Origin: Clavulina sp. PMI_390
Taxonomy: Eukaryota > Basidiomycota > Agaricomycetes > Cantharellales > Hydnaceae
DNA length: 64,000 nucleotides
Direction: 5' to 3'
Assembly (NCBI GenBank): GCA_015039315.1
Contig: WIDE01000035.1
Span: forward strand, 230,877 to 294,876
Shown here: positions 34,314 through 45,987 of the stretch, in pieces
How positions within the stretch are numbered: position 1 is the stretch's first letter
Layout: every line of letters begins with the position of its first letter
Made by a program: the position numbers and the translations under genes
Notes under the pieces: model-generated
Seen by the model: the letters and a program-made list of their open reading frames with translations, nothing else
Told to the model about the DNA's origin: nothing
Databases searched by the model: none

Positions 34314-34588
34314 GGTGTGGAGCGAGGACGCACCAATGATGTCATATTTGGTGCCTGTGTTGAACGCACACGACCAACAATAATGTGGCGATGATTGTAG
34401 AGATGTTCATAGAGAACTACGTCTGAGGTCCGAATAAATTTGCAATTATCTCAGACATCCAAGAAGACTCATGTTCAGCGAGCCCCACCAGACTGCTTAA
34501 TACATCCAAGTTAAAAAAGTATTGAGGTCACATGTGCGCCAACTCTTACTCAACAACCTAGAAGAATTGAGGAAAAGGGAGAAATGCG
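34314..34588 (+). repeat. ~277-bp direct repeat, copy A
   Basis: Begins GTGTGGAGCGAGGACGCACC and ends GAGAAATGCG. About 275 bp, very similar to copy B at 34633-34910, with scattered substitutions and small indels. Not coding in any consistent frame. Confidence 0.9.
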
Positions 34589-34632
34589 GACGTAGGCAAT
34601 TACGGCGATAGCAGCTTTTATGAAACGACGTC
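34589..34632 (-). repeat. 44-bp segment, inverted orientation
   Basis: Exact reverse complement of 34270-34313, lying at the junction between copies A and B of the direct repeat. Confidence 0.9.
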
Positions 34633-34910
34633 AGTGTGGAGCGAGGACGCACCAATGATGTCATATTTGGTGCCTGTGTTGAACGCACACGACTAACAAT
34701 ATTGTGGCGATGATAGGGGAGACATTCACAGGTAACTACCTCTGAGGTCCGAATAAATTTGCAATTGTTCGTCCAGACATCCAAGAAGACTGATGTTCAG
34801 TGAATTCCACCAGACTGCTTATTACTATCCAAGTAGGAAAGTATTGAGGTCACATGTGCGCCAACTCTTACTCAACAACCTAGAAGAATTGAGGAAAAGG
34901 GAGAAATGCG
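34633..34910 (+). repeat. ~277-bp direct repeat, copy B
   Basis: About 278 bp, matching copy A at 34314-34588 from GTGTGGAGCGAGG to GAGAAATGCG. The divergence is clustered in the middle (around 34700-34830). Confidence 0.9.
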
Positions 34911-36914
34911 CCTCCACTTATTTATTGAGTGGCGACAACAGGTGTTTGGACAAAATCAAGGTGGTCCGAGTAGGAAACGCTCAGGTATGGGCTTAGCCTG
35001 GTGCACGAATTTGCTTATGGGAAGTGGATGATTTGAAGACAATTAGACCTGTAGCGCCAGGCCACGTGTCATCGTGGAACCGTTTGCCAGCGGGATACTC
35101 AGCATGAGAAGCATACGGAATGAGGATCTACCTAATCATTCGATTTGCTGCCCTGAGAATAGCTGCTGGGACTGACGCTGGAACGTGGTAGCAAAAGCCA
35201 GCCTCACCCACAGAAGATTGGGGAATCATGCTGGGCACGATGATACTCAGTTTCGCATGAATGGCCCGCCCATCCCCAACCTACTGGAAACTCGACCCGG
35301 AGATTCGGCCCACCACCGAATAGTGACTACCAGGGTATAGCACGACCAGCCCAAATGGAGTGTCGGTCCGTTAGCGAGGCATCGAGATGCTCCTCCGGGT
35401 CTTTGGTACAGAGTTTGTTGGGCGATCAGGAAGTGGAAGCGCACCTCGTTGTAGCAAACCGGGCAGCAATCGGAGGAGTCCCAGCCCAACAGCGGCCAGG
35501 CAAACGGAGGACGAGTCCCCGCGAATTGACTGATAGAAGATGGAGTTGCTGCAATCCGATCAAATTCGGGGTGCGGGACTCATGAGCCTGTGCATTGGTG
35601 TGTTCGAGGAAGCAATAACCCACCAGCGAGCTGCGGCTTTGAGTTCAGTCAACCAACGTCGGGTGATTCACCAAGGCCAGTCACGAAGAGGAGAGCACCG
35701 ACAGGAAAAACTATCCTACCGCATTGCCGAGGTCTATTAATCGGCCGATGAGATGATAGATTGCTTCAGATGAGATGAAGCTGATCTACATGCCTCGTAT
35801 TGTTCGAGTAGCCTGATCCGTCTAAACGGGCCACTCTCTGTCTTGACGATGAGATTGTCAGGGGAGTGTCAGTGCAGCCAGGAACAACAATTACCCGAGC
35901 CCTTCTGATGTTCACTGCAGCCCATCAACCCCAGCAATACAGCTGAGGAATACGTTGACGGGCGCTTTGCATATAGGAAGTGTACAGAGCACGAAACAAA
36001 GCTTCATAGCGGTGAAGGGCAGCGAAGATTAGAGTGAGCCCGATCACCACGCGGGAAAACAAGCTTATTGAGTCGAGTTCTCTTGAGCAGTTCTGGCGCG
36101 ATCTTGGAAGATCGCTGCCTCGTGTTGAGTTGGGTGTACCCAGTGGAGAGCCTTAACACGTGACACTGGTCGCTAGTGTGTGGACTCGGCGGAAAACGGA
36201 TCTCTTGCTCCGCCATCTGAGAGTAAATCATCAGGCACATAGCATAGACGACTTGAGATAGCAAAGGAGGTCGGATCCAGTGCCTGCAATCCACACTGTG
36301 CGGCAAAGTAGGAGAGGAGAGCATTCACGTTAGCGACGGGAAATGGGAAATGCAACTCAAATTCAGCGCGCACCTTGGGAACGTCATATTATCTGGAGCG
36401 TCTCAGGTGTGTACCTGACTGAATCATCTCCCTTGTATAGAAATCCGGAATTTCCTAGGATGCCATCACCGCTCTATGCGATTCAGTAGTGCGCCCCGAG
36501 GTTATACCGGACTCAGTCATGGGCTCTTGCCCCACAGGCATAGTCAGCGAGGCTATCATTGATGGCGTTGCAGGAAGAGAATCAGCGAGCTCAATGTTTG
36601 CGCCTCGGCAGACAGTAAAGGGTGTAACTTGTCAATCTGCCGACCACACTGCAGATCGCTGAGGGCTGAGGGTTTGGTTTGATAGCCGCCGGCATGTATC
36701 TGGAATCAAAGGTGCGACGAAGGTCGCCGCACTAGGAGAAGCAGGGCAGCGGTACACTCGTGCTGAGGGTTGCAAGGGCGTTCAGATATGGGGTGCTGGG
36801 AGACCTGAGACAGGGCATAAAATTTGTCCGGAGCCAGGAAATTAGGGATACAGTAACCATGCACAGGTGGTTCGTGGTAGCATCTGGCATGGGTGGTACG
36901 AATACGGTTAACAC

Positions 36915-38489
36915 TTAGAAGATTCTTCTCCCCATGCGCCATCGAAGGAAGAACAGGGCTCCTCCGAGCGCGCCACCGAGATGGCCAGCAGAGTCCACCA
37001 TACTTCCTTTCTAGAAACGTGGTGGAAGATGTCAGCAACTTCTTCTCGGGTAAAGATAAATCTAATTCACCCTCTGGACAACAGCAGAGTAAAAGTCCCA
37101 ACCAATCAAGCCGCCAATAGCTGCCCAAGCTGGGAGAGGAACGATCTGTGCAAGATGGTTAGGGGGCGACAAAAGGGTCAAGCATAGGGGAAATCGTTCA
37201 TATCGCGTACAAAAAATAGGTAAATTGTTGCTCTTGGGAAGGCACACGCAAAGAACGCTAGCACAGCGTTGATGCCGCCTAAGTGTCAAAGTATCAGGGG
37301 TTAAATCGACAGGGGTCATTCCGAAAAGAAAGCTGACTACACACCGCTCGCTCCATGACTAGGAAGAGGTCTTCCTTGCTTCCAACGTTGATTCCAGAGT
37401 ATGCTGATAACACTAGATGCAATCGCGCCACCGAGATAGAGGCCTAGGAAGGGTACATTTCCGAGGACTGCAGCGCCCATGGGAGCCTGAGAAAGGGAGA
37501 GGCAATAAATCATATACCCCGATATGTGAGAAAGAGAACAGCTCACGAAGAAGTAGAACGTCATCAAATTCATCAAAACATGGCCCGTAGAGTTATGAGA
37601 GAACGCTGAGGTTAGAAGCGTCCAGCTGGAGCGCGATTGATTAGAGTTCGCGAAACTGTGGGGCCCGGTAAAGCGCATGGCACAACTCACACTCGGCCTG
37701 TCAGGAGATAGAATTAGTCGCGCGCGGCGGCGAAGCACATGATATAGACACATACCTTGGCGGAGGTTTTCCCAGCTTGTTGTGAAATTCTTGAACATCC
37801 ATTGGAGCATTCTGGGGTCTCGGAAATTTTGCTGAATGATCAGACAAGGTAAGGCGGTCGTGCAGGAGTTTGACTGATTCGCAGAGTAGCACAACACTTA
37901 CCAGAGATGAGGAAGCATATTGCCACATCAAGAACACTGCTCCATTCAGGCCAATTATAGTCCATACTAGGACATTTGAAGGCAAGGCATTGATGTACGC
38001 CTTGACATTTCGCCACCACGACGGCCCACCGCCTGTTCCTCTACCGCTTCCTCCGGAGCCGCCTGCGCGAGTTCTTGTAGAAGCTACAGCTCGAACCCGC
38101 CCATAGTATGAGTTTCTTAATGCAAGAGCCAAAGGAGAGTTGGTGAATCTGTGCAAAGCGTCATCGAGAACTGCTGAGCGTGCAGGAAGCAGCCCGTCTT
38201 TTACTTTAAATGTTTGGAGGAAGGAGGAGATAAAGGAGGAAGAATGGTGGCTATCAGAGGCGTTCGATGTGAAATGACCAAGGAAATGTGGTGATGAGTT
38301 TGGGCGAATCAGAGATGCCGAATTCGGATTGACGTGTGTTGCGGATGGGACAAACGTAGACTGGCTACGGAAGTATAGAGGGGAGGGATGGGAGAGACTG
38401 TTTCTCAATAGAGGCCTACATGTTTCCAATGCGGCTCTTCTGTGGGTTAGTGGTTGCAGAGCCAAAGGCAGACAGCGCGACGCAGCCAT
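36915..38489 (-). CDS. PCP1: Mitochondrial rhomboid-family intramembrane serine protease (PCP1/PARL-like)
   Basis: Eight exons (38489-37902, 37831-37756, 37697-37691, 37625-37547, 37486-37345, 37278-37211, 37145-37071, 37010-36915) give 376 residues; the first ATG in frame is at 38489. The N-terminus is Arg/Ser/Leu-rich as for a mitochondrial presequence. A transmembrane helix (VLVWTIIGLNGAVFLMW) is followed by GRVWTLLTSAFSH, the HVLMNLMTFYFF helix, the catalytic GASGG (Ser297) and DSAGHLGGALGG with His355; Ser and His form the rhomboid dyad. Known role: processing of inner-membrane proteins such as cytochrome c peroxidase and Mgm1/OPA1-type dynamins. Exon 3 is only 7 nt long. Confidence 0.92.
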
Positions 38490-39213
38490 AATGCAAGCCG
38501 AACCGCTCACACGGTCACAGATGTGACACCGTGTTCCTGCACTCTCCTGTCGTAAAGTCGCAGCTTTAGTCTTCAGGCTTTTTTGACTCTAGGTCAGCCC
38601 AGGCTATGCACTCTACACTGCCTCAAGAGGCAACCCCAGAGAACCTTGCTGTAGTCGTAAAATGCAACTCCCCGTTCCTGAGTCGCGACACGGCGTCTCC
38701 TAACAGCTCTACTACTGTGATGATCCGTCTGTACAACTGTATGCTTATTAGAGACCCTTGTTGTCCCCATTGTTCGTAAATGCATTGTGTAGCTCAAAGT
38801 GCGAGGCGTAATGGTGTAGAAACGTGAAGAGCGCCTCATATGGAGGATAATTCAGATTTCTACACATATTCCCGACATCCTCTCATTTTATTTTATGGAA
38901 GTACTTACCACACCTTTGAGTGATCTAAGGCTTTTATATTATTCTCTTTCAGTATCAACCGCACCGCGAAGTTTGGCTCTATTTGCACTGGGCGCTAGTC
39001 ACGGGTCACAAACGTTGCAGTTTTGCTTCTGGACTAACGTGAACCTCATTGAGCGATCCTAGTAAGTATCGCCAACGTCTCAATCAGCCAGGCTGCTCTT
39101 GGTATAGCCATCGCTGGATTTATCACCTCTTTACACCTTACCAAACCGGACTAAAAACATCTGGCTGACTGGCTGCTCTGTGTCGCTCGTTCCTTCGTTC
39201 TCTGCAGCCCAGC
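38490..39213. promoter_or_regulatory. Divergent region, rhomboid gene / RPS18
   Basis: 724 bp between two divergent starts. A pyrimidine tract (TTCCTTCGTTCTCTG) directly precedes the RPS18 ATG, as often in ribosomal protein genes. No ORF, repeat or RNA gene was supported. Confidence 0.45.
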
Positions 39214-39910
39214 ATGTCTCTCTCTCCTCCCGATCCTCATGTCCAGTTCCAAGTACGCTATCATCTTGAATACTGGGGCTATATTTGTCTCTTAATGCTA
39301 TTCTACTATAGCACATTCTCCGTCTGCTGAACACTAACGTGGATGGCAAGCGCAAAATCATGTACGCCCTGACTGAGATCAAGGGTGTCGGCAGGCGATA
39401 CTCCAACATCGTTTGCAAAAAGGCTGATGTGGATCTGCGCAAGCGGTACGTTGAAGATCTCATATTTCATGATGCGCCCTAGCCACTATCCGTCCCGATT
39501 CTCATTGTTTATCCTATCCAGCGCTGGTGACCTCAACTCTGATGAACTCGAGCGGATAGTCACTATCATGCAGAACCCTGCCCAGTTCAAGATCCCCACA
39601 TGGTTCTTGAACAGGCAGAAGGATATCACCGATGGCAAGAACGCGCACATCCTGTCCAACGCCGTTGACTCAAAACTACGTGATGATCTCGAGAGGCTGA
39701 AGAAAATCCGTGCGCACCGTGGTCTGCGTCACGTCTGGGGCATCCGTGTCCGTGGGCAGCACACCAAGACCACAGGTACGTTCCTTCCTCTTTTGACCAC
39801 GATCCATGCATAAGACCCAAGTACCCAATATCTGACATTTTCTGTGCTCTCTCTTGTTGTTCGCAGGTCGTCGCGGCAAGACCGTCGGTGTGTCGAAGAA
39901 GCGTGGGTAG
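39214..39910 (+). CDS. RPS18: 40S ribosomal protein S18 (uS13)
   Basis: Four exons (39214-39252, 39312-39445, 39522-39775, 39867-39910) give 156 residues, the expected size. Family landmarks: [63 protein letters not shown] and the C-terminal [20 protein letters not shown] with [11 protein letters not shown]. uS13 sits in the head of the small subunit and contacts the P-site tRNA and the bridge to the large subunit. The last exon is 44 nt. Confidence 0.97.
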
Positions 39911-42218
39911 AGGTTTTACCTCCATTCGTGGCTGGGGGTTGTTGCATGCGATCGTTGGACAAACGCTCTGTGCTCTTCTTGTCGTTGCTCATCACTTCTT
40001 CCTTCCTTTACTTTGATTTCTTACTATTCGCTCAAGAGCTATATGACAATGCCATGCATCCGTATGCGAATCCAACGTGGTCAGCCATTTGCGTGATACA
40101 TTTACCCGCCCCATCACGATATTCTGCGAAGCATTGTCAACAGTTTCAGTTTGAACGGGGTTCCATCATCGAATTGGAGTGCGTCGGCGCACGTCTGACG
40201 GCGCTCGATTCACCATCAAATCCCTGAAACCGGCCTTGGGCGGGGCATCCTATCTAGATCTGGTCACTTGTTTGTTCATGCCTGACTAATCTAGATCTAA
40301 CGGAGAGTTTGTATCATAATAGGCCCTGAAGATGCCATCTTGAGGCATGTAATGTTTCTGATTTGGATGCCTCGGTCCTCGGGTCTCGGGTCTCGGTTCA
40401 CAGATCAAGCGCCTGGAGCCGACAAGCCAAAAAGGTTGGCAATGTTTCAACGCTGCTGCTCCTGATCTGCAGGCGCCGTGCGTAGATCATTGATAGCCAT
40501 TGGCCTCTGGCATGTCGGCCCATTCGGCATTATGATCAGCCATACATGGTATAGGCATGAAGGCTAGCAAATCCTGGCTTGTTTAGCGTTGGCGCTCACA
40601 CCAAGACATGCCGACCCATTGTAAGACGGCCACACCACGTGCCGCCCGACCACGTGGGTGGCTTGGGATGACAGTGACAGCGAAAGTTCAATGAAGGATT
40701 GAGTGGAGCAGGAAAAGGGTCTCACGTTGTGCCCGCGAGCGGGAGTGTGACGTGCGAAGGCTTTGGGTTGACGTTCAGAAAGCATCGGCGGAATTGTGCC
40801 AGGGAGCCTTTATACTCCCTCTAAGTGAAGGTAAAATTTGTGGCTGGTATTGTTGTTGATGGGGCTCGCCAGGTGAAAGCGTCATGGCGTCACTGGGCCG
40901 AAAAAAAACACCTCAAGTGTGCCGTTGTTGTTATAGTTCGGATCCTACTCGCCATTGACAATCGCCAATCGCCGTTCACACTCTTTTGCATGGAAACGAA
41001 TCGGTCTCCAAGGGAACACCTTGACATCCCAACTCTAAAGCGACGTAACCGCGTGGCAAAAGTCACTGCTGTTGTGCCGAGGGAGGGGTATGCCAATCGA
41101 ATCCGGAGCTGAACGACTTTGCGGCACCCGCTGCGCTGCCATCGATAGGGGAGAGAGCCCACACCTAATCATTTGGATTTGCGAACACTAAGAAGGAGTG
41201 GCTGCGGTGATCAGGAACCAGCTGCGAGAAAGGCAGCCAGCGAAAGGAAGATTTATGACTGGTCACCGACGGAAGTTGGCCTCCTAGCGCAAGCGTCGGT
41301 GATAAATGAGTGATCGCGGGGCTGTGTTACGCGGTGCCTGGGGCTGGCTGCGGGGCCATGACGAGAGAAGGATGATGGGAAACGGTTAGGTAAGGTGGAG
41401 GAACACGCGAAAGCAATTCCTGGGAGGCTCAGATTCCCGACCGGGGATAGATCTGGTCGGGTGAGGAGAGGAGGCGAAGAACAAAGATTACACATATGGA
41501 TGTTCCATCAATTGCAGATCCTACACTAGTGATAGAAACCGAATTGAATCTAATTGCTCGCGCACAATACATACCAATAAAAGGGATTACGAAAGAATTA
41601 ACCACATCCAACCGTTAGCACTGCCTTGCTCCTCGAGTCGGTTGCTCCAGGAACAAACTATCGCAGAAGCGCACATGCTATCTACGCAGCACGAAGACTG
41701 CGGGGGCATGTACGTAGGTTTAGAAGATGCAAAACGGAGCGGGATGAAGGAAATCAGCATGGGTGAGCATTGTTGAATTGGGGTCCACGGGGGGTGGAGT
41801 GATGCGTGGATCCCTGCTCGAAACGCGGCTCGTGCAACAGGGCCTAAAAAGAATAAGTCGAGGTCTGCAGCGATCTCTTCTTCCATTAAAAATCCATCTC
41901 CGCTCTCGTTTTGACAAGCACGAGAAGCAATCTTTCCTTCGAAATAGGGATCTGTGACAAACCGATCCGGGCGTTACGCTGTCACATGTTTGCATCTCCT
42001 CCCGTTTCTCGCATGACACGAAAAAATGTATGACACAGTAGTGTGCTGCAACTCTAATTTCAACAAAGCGTCAGAAATGGCTCTTCCCCTCATATACTGC
42101 CCGAAATGGAGCCCTCAAACCCCCGCCTCGCCTCGGCACTCCTCCCTCCTCGTCTCGTCCCTCCTCCTCTTCCTCCTTTCTCCCTCCAACCCTGTCTCCC
42201 AAACGTTTTCATCCCTAC
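39911..42218. other. Long intergenic region (2.3 kb)
   Basis: No supported gene. Features seen: GGTCTCGG-type short repeats near 40375-40400, a CACGTG-containing segment near 40640 (CCACGTGCCGCCCGACCACGTGG), and a C/T-rich stretch at 42,120-42,190 directly before the Zn2Cys6 gene, probably its promoter/5' leader. Short ORFs on both strands have no family resemblance. Confidence 0.45.
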
Positions 42219-45200
42219 ATGCGCGGCAGTGGGACTTCGCGCCACGAATACGCAGTGCTCGACCGAGGGTCAGCTTGCCTGCAATGCAAAAGAAGAAAGA
42301 AGGTACTTTACTTTCCTCTCAAATCGGCTCACGTTCCACGTTCCACGACGAGCTCAATTTGCTCACTGTTGTTCTAATAATTATAGCGCTGTGATGGCGT
42401 CCATCCAGTCTGCGGCCCATGCCAACGCTTCGGAACTGCAGACTCATGCGAGTTTCCTCGACCACCCACCCCCAAGCTCAAGCCCAAACCCTCCCCCCCT
42501 CGTTCCAAGAGTGAAGCCATGAGGATGCAAATTCGCGATCTCGAAGGCCAGCTCGCCGCCCTACAGAATGCTCTTCAGCAGCGCGATGCTAGCATGGGTG
42601 GTCCTTCAAGAGGCGCTTCAGGCCTTTTGCTGCCCCCACAGCCTGAACATAGCGAGTTTGAGTGGACTTCTCAGCACCGTACCGCAGATGACGACGACGA
42701 TATCGACAACGACGACCCAGAGTTCTCATCGTTCCCCCGGGTGGAGTCCCCCCACCAGCACACCCACTCTCCCGATCCGTTTCGCAATCCTGCAATGTAT
42801 GATGATCTGTGAGTGCTGAATGCCTATGCTGCACCTGATGCGACCTCTAACTCTTGTTTCTCCAAGGCTCCAAAATTTCCTGACCCATCGAAAACGTTGC
42901 GCATTCGAGTGCGATGAAGCTCGATTCGTCGCAAGATTCAACGCTTCCCCCGAATCCCCAGACGCGATGCATCCTGGTCTCGTATCCGCCGTGCTCCTCG
43001 TAGGATACTATTTCCCTCCCTTGACATCTTCCCACGACCAAGTCCCCCTCGGTGGCGGGATTCCCGGTGGCCACCGCGATCAACGAATGGAAGCACGCTT
43101 CCTCCAGCAAACCAAGGACTACCTTGCCCACAGTCTGACATCTGCGGATCGACTCCCTGACTTCCTGAGGGGAACAGCCCTCCTCGTGTGGTATTACTTT
43201 GCGAAAGGAAGGCTCCAAGAAGCACGATATCACGCAGCGGGTATGTCAACTTTCTTCTTTTTTCGAAGGGCGATTTTCCATACTCCTTTCTCGCTGGTTC
43301 CCGAGGCTTCGACTCTCTCGAGGAGGCTTAGAAGCGAGACACCACTGTGTGATCCGAGTTTCTAGAGCCTATGCGGCTGAAGCCCTTGGTACCAGCATTT
43401 GCTATTGTTCGTCAGCCTGTCTTGCGGAGTTTTACGTTCAGATTTCGAATCCTTTGCCTCGGTTTTCCGTTTTCTTCGCTTCGGCTCCCTTTTTTGGCTC
43501 CCAATCCGGCGGACGCTTTACTCACCATATTCACTTGGCTATTCGGTAACCCCCACTAACCCTGGTGCAACCTTCCCCCCATCGTCCGTTCACCTCGCGG
43601 TGATCTTCAATCATCTCTACAGGTGTTGCATGTTTTGCAGCCGCCTGCCGCCTGCACCTGCAATCACACCCTTCCTTGGCCAACTTGGGGGTGGCTCCTT
43701 CCATGGCCATCAATGATCCTCATCATAATCAACCCACTCAGATCATACCTCCTGCTGCGTCGCCGTTGGAGGCTGAGGAGCGAATATCCCTATTCTGGAC
43801 GATTTTTCTCCTAGACCGCTTCGCTAGTTTGTCTGGGGACACTAACCCCAGCATTCCTGACAATGAAATTTGGACCAATTGGCCGCGAGACCCTAGCGAG
43901 TGGGAATCGGTGCGTGTTCTGCCGTACTCTATCAATTCTCTTATTCGCGTCTCACATTTCACACGATTTTTATCACTGGCGTTATTGCGCTTGTCCATTT
44001 GATGACCTCATTCAGCCCCGAGCGGATATCCCTTTCTCAATGCCTACAATCACGCCTGAGACGCTCTTCCCCGTTCTCGACTATTCCAGCGGTGGGAGCG
44101 ATGCCAACAGAGTAATTCCAAAGAATTCCCTTTCGCTACGCGCCGTGTCCGCATTTGTGCTGGAGCGATCTGCTCATTTAGCCAAAGCCACTTCACCTAA
44201 TGTCCCTCAGCTGTCATGTACGTCTCTCACGAACAACTCACTTCTTTCTCCTAAGCTAACCCCACGTTTCCGTGCAACCCACAGTACTCCAGCGCCAGTA
44301 TGATACACCCTATCTTCAGCGGAGTCTGGACTCGACAAAGGCAGCTGCCCGCAAAATTAGCCGGTGGCTCGCTCCGACACCTTCGTCAATTCTCATCACA
44401 CAAGCCCAATTGAGCGGAGGAGACTCTAATGTCTATTCCGGAGCGATGGGGAGTCAGGGAGTTAGGGGACATGATGGTATATCTCCACATGCCTTTCATG
44501 CGCCCCCACTGGCTCCTTCCGAAGGCGATGTGTCGCGAGGAACTCCATATCCCCCAACAGGGTCATTCTCTCAAGCCCCTCTACACCGGTCCTCTTCATC
44601 AGTGCCGCATTCGCCACATGGTATCCAACGAGGGTTTGCCCATCAGCAAGCTTCCCATTTGCGTCAGAGCTCTCCCTTGGGGAGCCCATCTGACACAGCA
44701 GCCTTGCTGCTAGCGCATTCTACCGTCTGTACAGCTCATATCCACCTCCAGACGGCAACCCAGAACTTGTCGTCTGATGTGACTCGCTCAACCAACGCGG
44801 AGTACTATCGCCCCTCTTCCTCCCAGTCACAACCCTCGTTCCAAGCACCATCAGCGCATCGTCCTAGCCGCCCAACCTCCGCCAGTGGCGTCTATCAAGG
44901 TCCTCAATTTGCACAACCTGTTCCTCACGGAAGCGCACCTTTCGTGCAATTCCCCCCAGTCGTCAACCCCACCGCTACGGCCGGCGACGCAACCTCATGG
45001 CCAGTTTGGAACGCATCCGCCCCCGGAGGAGTCCAGAATCAGCCGTGGGCTGGGCCTACAGGCCAAGCGCAGTACCCCAGCGCCCCCCCTCCTGTTCCTC
45101 AGACTTCATTCGCTCCACAGACTCAGACATACCCTGCTCTTGATGTCGTTGTTGATCCGGCAACTTTGTCTGCAGCTTCTGAGGTTGCTGATTTGGCATC

Positions 45201-45987
45201 TGCGGCGATGCGACTGCCTTACGTGTTTGACGAGCTGGATATGATGATTCGAGTACGTCAATACCATGATCTGATGTCTTCCTGCGCTCACAATTGTTGT
45301 CTCTCCCTCTAGTGGACTTGGATCCCAGCTTTAGAAGTACTACGAAGGGAGATACAACGCCAAGAGCGCGAGCTCTCCACTCAGTACAATGTTCCCCATC
45401 AAGGCTACCAGTACCCCTCAGCACCACATTATCCTGCCAACGATTCGTCTGCAGCATTTGTACAACCGATGGATCCATCGTCGCCGCTTCCCCGCCTCCG
45501 CGCTCAAAGGGACACGCTACGGCACGCTCTCGATAGGCTGAGTGGTATGTTTCAGCTTGGCGGTGCGTGCTCGTCCCTCTCCGACTCCCTCCACTCCCCT
45601 ACGCCCGCGCCGACCGCATCCCTACACCATTCCGCCGCCCCTTCGACAACGAGCCACTCTTCGTCGACCTCACCAACGATGACAAGCAGCTCGGAAAGAG
45701 TTTTGAGCTCTACATCGATTTCCTTCGACCAGATTGACGTTTCTGGCGTGGGATCGGGGATGGACGGAATGTTTTTCAAAGTCGAGACTGATCCTGGTCA
45801 TTCTTCTCCATTCATCAGGTGCGATGCAACATCCCAGTTTCCTGGGATGACATTAGGACTCGAACAAGAATGCCCTCCACAACTCTTTCTCTCGGAAAAT
45901 CAGCTGGCGGGTTGGCATCAGGAATGCTCACAGCAAATCTATTTCGACGCACTCGCTTCGGTCCTTCAATATCCTTCGACTCATTGA
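42219..45987 (+). CDS. Zn(II)2Cys6 transcription factor, large
   Basis: Seven exons (42219-42302, 42387-42808, 42867-43240, 43623-43909, 44016-44217, 44285-45252, 45313-45987) join in phase to 1,003 residues. Cysteines at 20, 23, 30, 37, 40 and 49 form the zinc cluster (ACLQCKRRKK then RCDGVHPVCGPCQRF, split by intron 1). A basic linker (PKLKPKPSPPRSKSE) and a coiled coil (RMQIRDLEGQLAALQNALQQ) for dimerisation follow. The middle region has the fungal-specific regulator layout (VACFAAACRLHLQSH; EERISLFWTIFLLDRFASL), and the C-terminal third is Ser/Pro/Gln-rich, typical of activation regions. Nuclear regulator; targets unknown. The ATG at 42219 is the nearest upstream in frame. Intron 3 (382 bp) is several times longer than the others in this window. 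Confidence 0.88.

Larger units (their letters stand above)
34139..36914. other. Gene-poor stretch with rearranged repeats
   Basis: About 2.8 kb with no supported gene. The promoter of the small coiled-coil gene is at its left end; the right end is the 3' region of the rhomboid gene. The left third holds the 44-bp/277-bp repeat structure listed separately. The remainder (34911-36914) has only short, overlapping, unrecognised ORFs and could be decayed transposon sequence, which I cannot show. Confidence 0.45.

Noticed and set aside
34270..34910. CRISPR array
   Set aside because: Only two unequal repeat types, one inverted, no regular spacers, and the genome is eukaryotic.
36004..36324. 106-codon minus-strand ORF in the gene-poor stretch
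   Set aside because: No family resemblance, no splice partners, and flanked by equally long random ORFs.
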